This document shows, piece after piece, positions 17,049 to 25,239 of a stretch of 64,000 bases of DNA. The DNA comes from Verrucomicrobiales bacterium (lineage in GTDB: Bacteria > Verrucomicrobiota > Verrucomicrobiia > Limisphaerales > CAIMTB01): contig JAEUHG010000282.1 of NCBI GenBank assembly GCA_016795425.1, positions 1 through 64,000 of the forward strand. The letters run 5' to 3'. Below the pieces are notes generated by a model, which saw nothing but the letters and a program-made list of their open reading frames with translations, was not told where the DNA came from and made no database searches. Made by a program: the position numbers and the translations under genes. Position 1 is the first letter of the stretch. Each line of letters begins with the position of its first letter.

Positions 17049-18851
17049 ATGCGGCGTTCCCACCGCCCGACCTCAAGGTCCCTCGCCGAGCCACGGCAAC
17101 TCGTCCTCCGCAACAGTTACTCGGTGGGCGATATCGTCATGCTCACCGCGGCCGTGCGCGATCTGCACGCCTGTTACCCAGGTCAGTTCGTGACCGACGT
17201 GCGAACCTCATGCGCGGAATTGTGGGAGAACAACCCGCACCTGACCCCTCTCAATGAATCCGCTCCCCAGGTCGATGGATTGGAGTGCGATTACCCCCTC
17301 ATCAATCGCTGCAACCAGGCACCCTATCATTGCATCCACGGTTTCATCGAGTTCCTCAATGCCCACCTCAACCTCGCCATCCAACCCACTGCCTTTCACG
17401 GCGACGTGCATCTCTCGGACATCGAGAAATCCTGGTACTCCCAGGTGCATGAACTCACCGGCGAAGACATCCCGTTTTGGATCGTGGCCGCCGGCGGCAA
17501 GTTCGACGTCACCATCAAATGGTGGTCCACCGACCGTTATCAGGCGGTGGTCGACCACTTCCGCGACCGCATCCAATTCGTTCAAGTCGGCGACCTGCGC
17601 CACCATCATCCGCCCTTGGACGGGGTCATTGACCTCCGCGGAAAAACGGACCTTCGCCAACTCGTGCGCCTGGTCTACCACTCCCAGGGCGTTCTCTGCG
17701 GCGTCACCGGCCTGATGCACCTTGCCGCGGCGGTCGAACGCCGTGATACCGGAGGCCACGACCGCCCATGCGTGGTGGTGGCCGGAAGCCGCGAGCCCGC
17801 CCACTGGGAAGCCTATCCGGCACACCAGTACATCCATACCAACGGCCTGTTGGCTTGTGGCCCCGACGGCTGCTGGCGCTCACGCGTGCGCCCGCTCGGG
17901 GACGGCGACGAACGGGATCAGCCTGAGAATCTCTGCACGCAGGTCATCGGCGACCTTCCCCGTTGCATGGCGATGATTTCCCCAGAGGAGGTCGCGCGCC
18001 GAATCGAATTGTACTTCGAAGGCGGCGGCATCCCACCCCTCACCGCTGGCCAAGCCGCGGCCGGCCGGCGAGCCAGCCGCCACCGCCGCGCCTCCCCCCA
18101 CCCCCAACACGCCTCCCTTCCCGAAGCGCCACCCCCGTCTTCCACCAAACCACTCTCCTCCACCTCGACGGTCGAATTGCCGCCCAATGCCAGCGTTAAG
18201 GCCACTTCCGACCCACGCGCCGACTCGTCTTCCCGCAGTCTCACACTGGTGACGTTGGCCGATGAAGCGATGGCAAAGGTGGCCCACCGAACCGGACAAC
18301 GCCTCGAACGCTACGCGCGCCAACACGACTACGCGCTCGTTCGCTACCATGCGCCGCTCGATCCCACCCGGCACCCCGCCTGGAACAAGGTCCTCGCGGT
18401 GCGCCACGCCCTGCTGTCCCGGCAGAGCGAATGGGTCCTGTGGCTGGATGCCGACGCCGTGATCATGAACTTCGACTTTCCGGCCACCCGACTCATCCGT
18501 GACGATCGCGACTGCCTGTTTGCCAGCGACTTCAACGGCCTCAATTCCGGGATCTTCTTCGCACGGCACTGCGAATGGACCCTGCGCTTCCTCGAAGCGG
18601 CTTACTTTCTCGGCGACATCAACCACGACCCGGACGGGTACGGTCCCAAGTGGGAACAAAACACGTTCAAATTGCTCCTGGCCCATTTCAATGACGTCCG
18701 GGATCGGGTCGCCATCCTTCCGCAACGCGCGATGAACTCCTACCCGGACGATTACCGCCCCGGCGATTTCGTGCTCCACCTGGGCGGCATGACGAACCAG
18801 GAGCGCCTCGCTGCCCTCGACCATCTGGAAACTCAGGACCCCATCCTCTAG
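17049..18851 (+). CDS. Two-domain glycosyltransferase (GT9-like plus GT34/GMA12-like)
   Basis: A 600-aa fusion. Residues 1-325 resemble GT-B glycosyltransferase family 9 heptosyltransferases (RNSYSVGDIVMLTAAVRDLH; GVTGLMHLAAAV), followed by four spaced cysteines at 270, 275, 296 and 306. This Cys arrangement recalls the iron-binding finger of TibC/Aah-type protein heptosyltransferases, although the spacing differs. Residues 330-400 are a Pro/Ser/His-rich linker. Residues 400-600 resemble the GMA12/MNN10 (GT34) galactosyl/mannosyltransferase fold: EWVLWLDADAV with the DxD metal motif at 467-469, then FNGLNSGIFFAR. No membrane segment is seen. A protein-modifying role on the 88-aa neighbour is a hypothesis; lipopolysaccharide or another glycan is the alternative. 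Confidence 0.8.
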   Translation: MRRSHRPTSRSLAEPRQLVLRNSYSVGDIVMLTAAVRDLHACYPGQFVTDVRTSCAELWENNPHLTPLNESAPQVDGLECDYPLINRCNQAPYHCIHGFIEFLNAHLNLAIQPTAFHGDVHLSDIEKSWYSQVHELTGEDIPFWIVAAGGKFDVTIKWWSTDRYQAVVDHFRDRIQFVQVGDLRHHHPPLDGVIDLRGKTDLRQLVRLVYHSQGVLCGVTGLMHLAAAVERRDTGGHDRPCVVVAGSREPAHWEAYPAHQYIHTNGLLACGPDGCWRSRVRPLGDGDERDQPENLCTQVIGDLPRCMAMISPEEVARRIELYFEGGGIPPLTAGQAAAGRRASRHRRASPHPQHASLPEAPPPSSTKPLSSTSTVELPPNASVKATSDPRADSSSRSLTLVTLADEAMAKVAHRTGQRLERYARQHDYALVRYHAPLDPTRHPAWNKVLAVRHALLSRQSEWVLWLDADAVIMNFDFPATRLIRDDRDCLFASDFNGLNSGIFFARHCEWTLRFLEAAYFLGDINHDPDGYGPKWEQNTFKLLLAHFNDVRDRVAILPQRAMNSYPDDYRPGDFVLHLGGMTNQERLAALDHLETQDPIL

Positions 18852-18864
18852 CCCGCTGCCCTGG

Positions 18865-18929
18865 TCGCCCGCGTTCTTCGATCCCATTGAGATGCCATTT
18901 GCCAATCGCGGGCGATCTGGGATGGGATC
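18865..18929 (+). promoter_or_regulatory. Interleaved inverted repeats (pseudoknot topology) before the Ser/Thr kinase gene
   Basis: In the 114-base gap after the glycosyltransferase, arm A TCGCCCGCG (18865-18873) pairs perfectly with CGCGGGCGA (18907-18915). Arm B GATCCCAT (18880-18887) pairs perfectly with ATGGGATC (18922-18929). The order A-B-A'-B' is an H-type pseudoknot layout, with 6-, 19- and 6-base connecting segments. It sits 37 bases upstream of the kinase ATG, so it could act as a leader RNA structure. Chance pairing in GC-rich DNA cannot be excluded by eye. Confidence 0.35.
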
Positions 18930-18965
18930 CATCGGTTCGTCCACCCGAGTCGAGCCGCCTCTCCC

Positions 18966-21900
18966 ATGACGGACACACCCAACGCCGCCGACGACCCTCA
19001 TCCCCGGATTCCGGATCATGAATTGATCCGGCAGATCGGGCGCGGGAGCTACGGCGAGGTGTGGCTGGCGCGCAACATCATGGGGACTTACCGGGCGGTG
19101 AAGATCGTTTTCCGCAGCGACTTCGGCGACGACCGCCCCTACGAACGCGAATGGCACGGCATTAAACGATTCGAGCCGATCTCGCGATCCCACGACGGCT
19201 TCGTCGATATCCTGCAAGTCGGCCGCAACGAAACCGATGGCTTCTTCTACTTGGTCATGGAGCTGGCGGACGACGTCAACGGCGTCCACCCCATTCAGCC
19301 CGATTCCTACGAGCCCCGAACCCTGGCGGGCATCGTCGGCACTCGAAAACCCCTGCCGTTTGACTACTGCGTCGCCCTCGGGCTCTCCCTGAGTTCGGCC
19401 GTGGCGCACCTCCACAACCACAAACTCATCCATCGGGACATCAAGCCATCCAATATCATCTTCGTGAACGGCATTCCGAAGCTCGCCGACATCGGCATGG
19501 TGACCGAAGCGGAGGCCGCTTCGTTCGGCGGCGGCACCCCCGGCTACCTCGCCCCGGATCCCGTTCCCAGTCCGCGCTCCGACGTCTACAGCCTCGGCAA
19601 GGTGCTCTACGAAGTCAGCACCGGAAACCACTGCGGCGCCTTTCCATCGGTCCCCACCTTCTGGCAGGAGGCGGAAGATCCCAAAAGTCTCTCCGAACTC
19701 AACGAAGTCGTCCTCAAAGCCTGCGAAAACAACGCCCAAAAGCGCTATCCGAGCGCCCGTGAATTGCACGAGGAACTCCTCCTGCTCCAGGCGGGCAAGT
19801 CGGTCAAACGCCTCCGCTCCCTCGAACGCCGCCAAACCCTGCTCGTCCAGGCCTCCCTCGCCGCCGCTATCATCGTCGTCTTCGTCCTCCTCCTCGCCTA
19901 CCGCATTCACCGCGGCCGAGAGCGCGAAAGCGTCCGTCTCGCCGATTCATTCGTCGCCGCCGCCGCCCAGCGTGCCGGCAATGGCGACCTGCTGGGGGCT
20001 CTCCTGTGGCAAGGAGTGGCCCTTGATGTCGATCAGCACCGACCCGAACGCGCGATTCGCCACCGCATGAACATCGAGAGCACTCTGCGCGTCGCGCCGC
20101 GCCTCGTCCGAATGTTTTTCGAATCGAGCCGAATCCGCGATATCGCCTTCGATCCTTCCGGGAATCACCTCGCCATTGCCCTCGACGGCGGTCGTCTCCT
20201 GGTCCGCCACGTCGACAACGGCACCGCGGTTCAAGAGTTCAACAGTCCAGCCTCCACCTTCGTCGCCATCGATTGGCATCCTTCGGGGCGGTTTATCGCG
20301 ACCGCGGCGGCCAACGGTACCGCCCAAATCTGGGACCTGGAGACACGCCACAGCACCGCTCTCCAGCATCCCACCGGACTGAACGACGTGCGATTCAGCC
20401 ACGACGGCGATCGACTCGCCACCGTCGGCGAGGTTCAGGGGGATCATTCCACGGTCTACCTCTGGAACTGGACCAACTCGATCGTCCTCACCAATCGCCA
20501 CGCAGGACACACCGCCCACATTCGTACGGTCGCCTTCGGAACCAACGACCACTACCTCGTCACCGGCGGCAATGACCAACGCGCCTTCCTTTGGGATACC
20601 CAGACCATGAAGCCGCTCCGCGAACCTCTCCTGCACCCCGAGGTCGCTGCCTACAACAGCTGGGTGATGTCCTGCGATTTCAGCCCCGACGGCCGCTGGC
20701 TGGCCACGGCGAGTTTCGACCAACTGGTGCGGGTGTGGCCGACAACGAATTATCAATCCTCCACCGTCCTTCCGCATCAAGGCCCCGTCCGAACGGTCGA
20801 GTTCAGCCCTGACGCCCATTACTTGCTGACCGTTTCCGACGATTTCGCGGTGCGCGTCTGGAACTTTCGCCGTGGCACTCAAGTCACCCCGCCCTTGCGT
20901 CTGCCTTCCTTCCCTAATCGTGCCACCTTCAGCCCGGATGGACGCCTCATCGCCGCCGCCACGGCCGATGGCGTGGTCTATGTTTGGGACCTCGCCCCGC
21001 TCCGTTGGATGCCACGGTCACCGACGTTTTTCAGCCCCGACGGATCGCGTCTCGCTCAACTCGCCCCCAACGAAATCCGTGTCTTTGACGCGGAAGAGCA
21101 CCCCACGTCGACGAACATCCTGTCCATCGATGGCGCAGTATCGGATCTCAAGTTCAATCACACCGGCAGCTGTCTCCTGGTTCTCCGCGACCGTGGCACG
21201 CCATCGAATCCGCGGCAGATGACGGCTCAATTGTTTGACGTTCAGGCTCCCGGAAGGAAGGTGGGCAACGAATTCAGACTGGACCCGCCCTCACCACCGG
21301 AGTCCCCGGCGAAACTCATCGCGGGCATCAGCGACGACGGCAACCGGATTCTCGTCATCACCAAGAAGGTAGCCCGAATCTGCAACGGTTGGACCGGCGA
21401 AATCCTGGGTGCCACCACCAACTCCAATGAAGACGCCAGTGGCATCCTCAGCCGGGACGGACGACTTGCCATCGTTTTCGCCGGGAGCCAGGCCACCCTC
21501 ATCAATGCCTCCAACTCAAGCCCGCTCGCGACTCTCTCACATCCCGGCCCCGTGGTGAGCGCCTGCTTCGACGCGACCGGTTCCCTCGTGGCAACCGCGT
21601 GCCGCGACGACGACGAACGCCCGTTGTCCGCCCATCTGTGGAATGCCACCAATGGCGCTCCCGTAGGCAACCCACTGCCTCACGCCGATGGCGTCTCGCA
21701 AATCGCCTTCACTCCCGACGGTCGCTCCATCCTTACGGCCGGCGAGGACCGGCTGATCAAACAGTGGACCCGCGATGGCGTCGATACCCTGCGCCGATTC
21801 CGGCACCTTAAAGGATTCCTGGACATCTCCCTCAATGCCGACGGAACCCGCATGGTGGCGGCAGGTTCGGACAATACGGTCTCGGTTTGGGATCTCACCA

Positions 21901-22442
21901 ACGAAGGACTGGAGGGACTGCAACTCACACCTCCCATCCCTCTGCCTTGGAACATTCGACAGGTCCGCTTCACGGATAAGGGAACGCGCGTGCTCGTGAA
22001 ACGCCTGCCAGGCGATGAATGGACCCACGACCCCATCGATTTCCAATGGCCCAAGGAATGGACGCTCTATGCCATGCCCAATGCCCAGCACTCCTGGCAG
22101 TGGGCCATGATCGATCTCCGCCCCAGTTCCCTCACGGTCGCCCAACTTACCAACATCACCCGTCTCATCTCAGCTCAACACCTGGATGCCTCGGGCGCCG
22201 AGTTCCTCTCCAAGCAAGAATTGAAAGCCCTCTGGAACAGTGTCCAAAAATCCGACCAACGATTCTTCGACTTCCAAAAGGACGAAAAACGGGCCTGGCA
22301 CGGGCAGGAGGTGGAACGCGCCGAACTGACGGGAGAAGCCTTCGCCGTCCGCTTCCATCTCCAACGCTTCCTCGAGCAAGCTCCCGACGACCCCGAAATG
22401 CTCGACCGCAAACGCCGACTCGACGCCCTCGAAGGTCGGTGA
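18966..22442 (+). CDS. Membrane Ser/Thr protein kinase with WD40 propeller
   Basis: 1158 aa. The cytoplasmic N-terminal kinase has a Gly loop (IGRGSYGEVW, 24-33), an ATP-binding Lys in YRAVKIV, HRDIKPSN (catalytic Asp158) and DIG at 175-177 where DFG is canonical. APD stands for APE, and RSDVYSLGKVLYEVSTG follows. One transmembrane segment (about 295-315, AAAIIVVFVLLLAY) is followed by a long WD40 series to about residue 1000 (repeated FSPDGRWLATAS and VYVWDLA-type blades) and a charged helical tail. The WD40 part would face the periplasm and may sense a ligand. Lying downstream of an ECF sigma gene on the same strand, it is a candidate sigma-factor kinase; the 88-aa Ser-rich protein is another candidate substrate. 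Confidence 0.93.
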   Translation: MTDTPNAADDPHPRIPDHELIRQIGRGSYGEVWLARNIMGTYRAVKIVFRSDFGDDRPYEREWHGIKRFEPISRSHDGFVDILQVGRNETDGFFYLVMELADDVNGVHPIQPDSYEPRTLAGIVGTRKPLPFDYCVALGLSLSSAVAHLHNHKLIHRDIKPSNIIFVNGIPKLADIGMVTEAEAASFGGGTPGYLAPDPVPSPRSDVYSLGKVLYEVSTGNHCGAFPSVPTFWQEAEDPKSLSELNEVVLKACENNAQKRYPSARELHEELLLLQAGKSVKRLRSLERRQTLLVQASLAAAIIVVFVLLLAYRIHRGRERESVRLADSFVAAAAQRAGNGDLLGALLWQGVALDVDQHRPERAIRHRMNIESTLRVAPRLVRMFFESSRIRDIAFDPSGNHLAIALDGGRLLVRHVDNGTAVQEFNSPASTFVAIDWHPSGRFIATAAANGTAQIWDLETRHSTALQHPTGLNDVRFSHDGDRLATVGEVQGDHSTVYLWNWTNSIVLTNRHAGHTAHIRTVAFGTNDHYLVTGGNDQRAFLWDTQTMKPLREPLLHPEVAAYNSWVMSCDFSPDGRWLATASFDQLVRVWPTTNYQSSTVLPHQGPVRTVEFSPDAHYLLTVSDDFAVRVWNFRRGTQVTPPLRLPSFPNRATFSPDGRLIAAATADGVVYVWDLAPLRWMPRSPTFFSPDGSRLAQLAPNEIRVFDAEEHPTSTNILSIDGAVSDLKFNHTGSCLLVLRDRGTPSNPRQMTAQLFDVQAPGRKVGNEFRLDPPSPPESPAKLIAGISDDGNRILVITKKVARICNGWTGEILGATTNSNEDASGILSRDGRLAIVFAGSQATLINASNSSPLATLSHPGPVVSACFDATGSLVATACRDDDERPLSAHLWNATNGAPVGNPLPHADGVSQIAFTPDGRSILTAGEDRLIKQWTRDGVDTLRRFRHLKGFLDISLNADGTRMVAAGSDNTVSVWDLTNEGLEGLQLTPPIPLPWNIRQVRFTDKGTRVLVKRLPGDEWTHDPIDFQWPKEWTLYAMPNAQHSWQWAMIDLRPSSLTVAQLTNITRLISAQHLDASGAEFLSKQELKALWNSVQKSDQRFFDFQKDEKRAWHGQEVERAELTGEAFAVRFHLQRFLEQAPDDPEMLDRKRRLDALEGR

Positions 22443-22450
22443 CCTGGCGT

Positions 22451-22498
22451 GGTCCCCGGCGGGACCGCCTGCATCACCCCTGGTCCCCCCGGGGACCA
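22451..22498. terminator. Two GC hairpins after the kinase gene
   Basis: GGTCCC/GGGACC (22451-22456 and 22461-22466) forms a 6-bp stem. TGGTCCCC/GGGGACCA (22481-22488 and 22491-22498) forms a perfect 8-bp stem with a 2-base centre. They begin 8 bases after the kinase stop. The short repeated GGTCCC/GGGACC theme and lack of T tract allow either termination or a protein site. The first member of a further GGTCCCC copy follows at about 22500. Confidence 0.4.
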
Positions 22499-22618
22499 GC
22501 GGTCCCCGAGGATCGTGGTGGTTCGCGGACATCAGAGAGGCCCCGAAGATTCTCTTCATTTTCCGAATGGCGGGATTAGTCCCGATTGTGCATGGTATCG
22601 AGCTTGAACCTGCCGGGA

Positions 22619-22634
22619 TGGCATTGGGGATGCT
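22619..22634 (+). promoter_or_regulatory. Weak sigma-54 promoter look-alike (-24/-12)
   Basis: TGGCATTGGGGATGCT has GG and GC exactly 10 bases apart, with TGGCA at -24 and TGC at -12. An NtrC-type activator gene lies downstream at 25240. Against it, transcription would start near 22645, leaving almost no leader and removing the ribosome site of the TTG 22655 start. Confidence 0.18.
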
Positions 22635-22654
22635 TAAATGAGGAGTTGGATACT

Positions 22655-25231
22655 TTGAGGCAGCGAACTTGGCGCACGTTTTTCCGGTGGTCCGGGGTGG
22701 CCCTAGGCAAAGCCGTGGTGGTGCTCGGCCTGATCGCGGGGACACCGCGAGGCGTCGCCGCACTGTTTCAGGACGCGTTCAGCCTTCGTGAACAGATCGA
22801 AGGCAATACCGGGGAATTGCTGGGCTCCAATGTGGGCGCCACACGTGAGGACGGCGAACCCCGTCACGCCGGCAAAACGGGCGGGCACTCCGTCTGGATC
22901 TCTTGGATCGCACCCTCGGACGGCCTTCTCACCCTCTCCACCTCAGGCAGTGGATTCGACACCGTCCTCGCCGTCTACCGCCGCGAATCACCCGAAGACG
23001 CCGAGGGCTGGTCCGGTTTGGAATCGGTCGGAGAAGATGACGACGACGACGAGGATGATCATGGTGCCGGCTGGTCGACCACCCAGATCGGTGTGCGCCA
23101 TGGCATCCGCTACGAGATCGCCGTCGATGGCTACGCCGGCGCCGTGGGTGCCATCCGACTCACCTGGACCTTCGTTCCACGCAATGCCCCGTTTCCCGTG
23201 ATCCCGGGTGGAACCCCGGACCAAGCCGTCCGCGAAGGTGACCCGGTCACCCTGTCCTTCAATCTCCCCGCCATCGATGGCGCCGAGTATCGCTGGTACC
23301 GCAATGGCATCAGCGTGGAGGATGGGGAAGACGCGGTCCTGACCATTCCCCGGTTTCGCGCCGAGGACGCCGGACATTATCGGCTCCGAATCGAACTCAA
23401 TGATGTCTCGATGATGTCGCAGCCCATCGAGCTTCAGATCAATTCCGAAGGACAACCCCAGGTCCTGGCACGCAACAAACTCTTCGACGCCGTCGAATCC
23501 ACGCTGCGCCTCGAACACCACGACGGCGCCCTCGCCACACCCGGTCCACGTCGCTCCCTGCGCCTCCAATCCATCCCGATCGGCGTCGTTCGCGGGCAAA
23601 ACGGAACTCAAGTCTTCAACACCCGCCACGCGACCCGTGACCCCGGCGAACCCACCCACTGTGGCATGGCGGGCGGAGCCTCCTACTGGTTCGGCTATGA
23701 ATGCACCGAGGATGGCACCCTCCGCTTCGATTCCACGGGCAGCGAAATCGATACCATTCTCGCCGTCTACACCTTCGAGCCGCCGCTGACAGGGTACGAT
23801 CAACTTCAACCTGTCGGTTGCGATATCTCCGGCGCCAACGGCCGCAACGCCAGCATCGTCGAATTCGCCGCCAATCGGGCGAAGATGTATCTGGTGGTCC
23901 TGGAAGGTGTCGCCAACGCCCGCGGCATCGCCCGGATCCATTACCAATGGTCCAGACCAGCCCCAACCAACCTGGTGCCCCCATCGATCCTTCAATCGCC
24001 TTCCAGCATTGCCTCCGCCGTCGGCACCACCGTCGAATTGTCCGCCCTCGCCAACGGCAGCGAACCACTGTCCTTTCTCTGGCACCGGGACGGCACACCC
24101 CTTGCCCACGCCACCACCGCTCGCTGTGTCATTCCAACAGCCCAAACCAACGACTCCGGGCTTTATTGGCTCGAAGTCAGCAACGCCGCCGGCTCGGCGA
24201 CGAGCGCTGTCGCCCGAGTCGAAGTCTGGGTTCCCACCCGCCTGACCACCTCTCTTACCCCCGCCGCACCAGCAGTTGCCGCGGGTTCCTCCGTCACCTT
24301 CGCCACCGCGTTCGAAGGCGCGCCACCCTCCGCCTACTCTTGGTGGAAGGATGGCCAGCGTATTCCTGACGCCACCTCGGATACCTTGAGACTGTCCGCC
24401 GTCGGCCCAGCTTCCCAGGGAGCTTATTCCGTCCGGGCCATCACGCCACTCGGCGAAGCAGTCAGCAATGAAGTCTTCCTGCGCGTCCTGGAACCCCCTT
24501 CCTTGGAAGCAAACCTCACCGATCAAATCGTCGCCGAAGGCGCCCCGGTCGCCTGGGAGGTCGTGGTTCACGGTGATGAACCCCTGGCGCTTCAATGGCT
24601 CAAGGACGGCATCCCGATTCCCAATGAAACCAACCGTCGCCTGACCATTCCAGCCGCCGCCAACGACCACGCCGGTCGCTATGAATTGATGGTATCCAAT
24701 GCCGTCGGAAGCATCGTCAGCACCCCGCTGATGCTCGCCGTGGCCCGCCCTCCCGTCCTTGAACTCGCGCCAACCCCGCAATGGGTCGGCCTCGGTGGCC
24801 ATGCTCGATTTCGTGTGGCCGGCAATTTCGGCCCCGGCGCTCAGATTCGGTGGTGGCATGAGGGCGTTGAGTGTCCCGATAACCACGCCGTAGAACTCGT
24901 CGTCGGCCCCTGCAATTCCTCCATGGCAGGCGATTACGTCGTCGAAATCTCCAATGTCGCCGGCTCGATCCGCAGTTCACCGGCTCGCCTCAACGTGGTC
25001 ACCCACTCCGGTCTCTGGTTGGATCGCCCCTCCTCGCGGGTCGAATTTTGCTTCGTCGTGCTGCCGAACCAACCTTACCGCTTGGAATCAACCCCCTCAT
25101 TGAATCACCCGTGGTCGATGGAGAGCGAAGGCATCGCCGACGAGACCGCCCTGGTTTGGTGGCGCAAGAATTCCATGGACGCACGCCAGTTGTTTCTCCA
25201 CTGCGAACCAACGTCGGCTGCCCTTCGCTGA
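22655..25231 (+). CDS. Secreted protein with pre-peptidase-type and Ig-like domains
   Basis: About 858 aa, exported. TTG 22655 is chosen because GAGGAG lies 9 bases upstream and the product begins with a good signal peptide (Arg-rich start, then VALGKAVVVLGLIAG). ATG 22586 is in frame but has no visible ribosome site. Two pre-peptidase C-terminal-like beta domains carry the GSGFDTVLAVY and GSEIDTILAVY motifs; the first has an acidic insert (EDDDDDEDD) that could bind calcium. Five Ig-like domains follow the usual pattern (YRWYRNG ... DAGHYRLRI; LSFLWHRDG ... DSGLYWLEVSNAAG). The C-terminal YRLESTPSL segment is common in large verrucomicrobial secreted proteins. Probable cell-surface adhesion or glycan contact; no catalytic motif seen. 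Confidence 0.82.
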   Translation: MRQRTWRTFFRWSGVALGKAVVVLGLIAGTPRGVAALFQDAFSLREQIEGNTGELLGSNVGATREDGEPRHAGKTGGHSVWISWIAPSDGLLTLSTSGSGFDTVLAVYRRESPEDAEGWSGLESVGEDDDDDEDDHGAGWSTTQIGVRHGIRYEIAVDGYAGAVGAIRLTWTFVPRNAPFPVIPGGTPDQAVREGDPVTLSFNLPAIDGAEYRWYRNGISVEDGEDAVLTIPRFRAEDAGHYRLRIELNDVSMMSQPIELQINSEGQPQVLARNKLFDAVESTLRLEHHDGALATPGPRRSLRLQSIPIGVVRGQNGTQVFNTRHATRDPGEPTHCGMAGGASYWFGYECTEDGTLRFDSTGSEIDTILAVYTFEPPLTGYDQLQPVGCDISGANGRNASIVEFAANRAKMYLVVLEGVANARGIARIHYQWSRPAPTNLVPPSILQSPSSIASAVGTTVELSALANGSEPLSFLWHRDGTPLAHATTARCVIPTAQTNDSGLYWLEVSNAAGSATSAVARVEVWVPTRLTTSLTPAAPAVAAGSSVTFATAFEGAPPSAYSWWKDGQRIPDATSDTLRLSAVGPASQGAYSVRAITPLGEAVSNEVFLRVLEPPSLEANLTDQIVAEGAPVAWEVVVHGDEPLALQWLKDGIPIPNETNRRLTIPAAANDHAGRYELMVSNAVGSIVSTPLMLAVARPPVLELAPTPQWVGLGGHARFRVAGNFGPGAQIRWWHEGVECPDNHAVELVVGPCNSSMAGDYVVEISNVAGSIRSSPARLNVVTHSGLWLDRPSSRVEFCFVVLPNQPYRLESTPSLNHPWSMESEGIADETALVWWRKNSMDARQLFLHCEPTSAALR

Positions 25232-25239
25232 TTGGACCG

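Noticed and set aside
17880..19910. 676-codon open frame on the minus strand
   Set aside because: It crosses the glycosyltransferase and Ser/Thr kinase genes and their gap antisense, with low-complexity Gly/Val/Glu composition typical of high-GC antisense frames.
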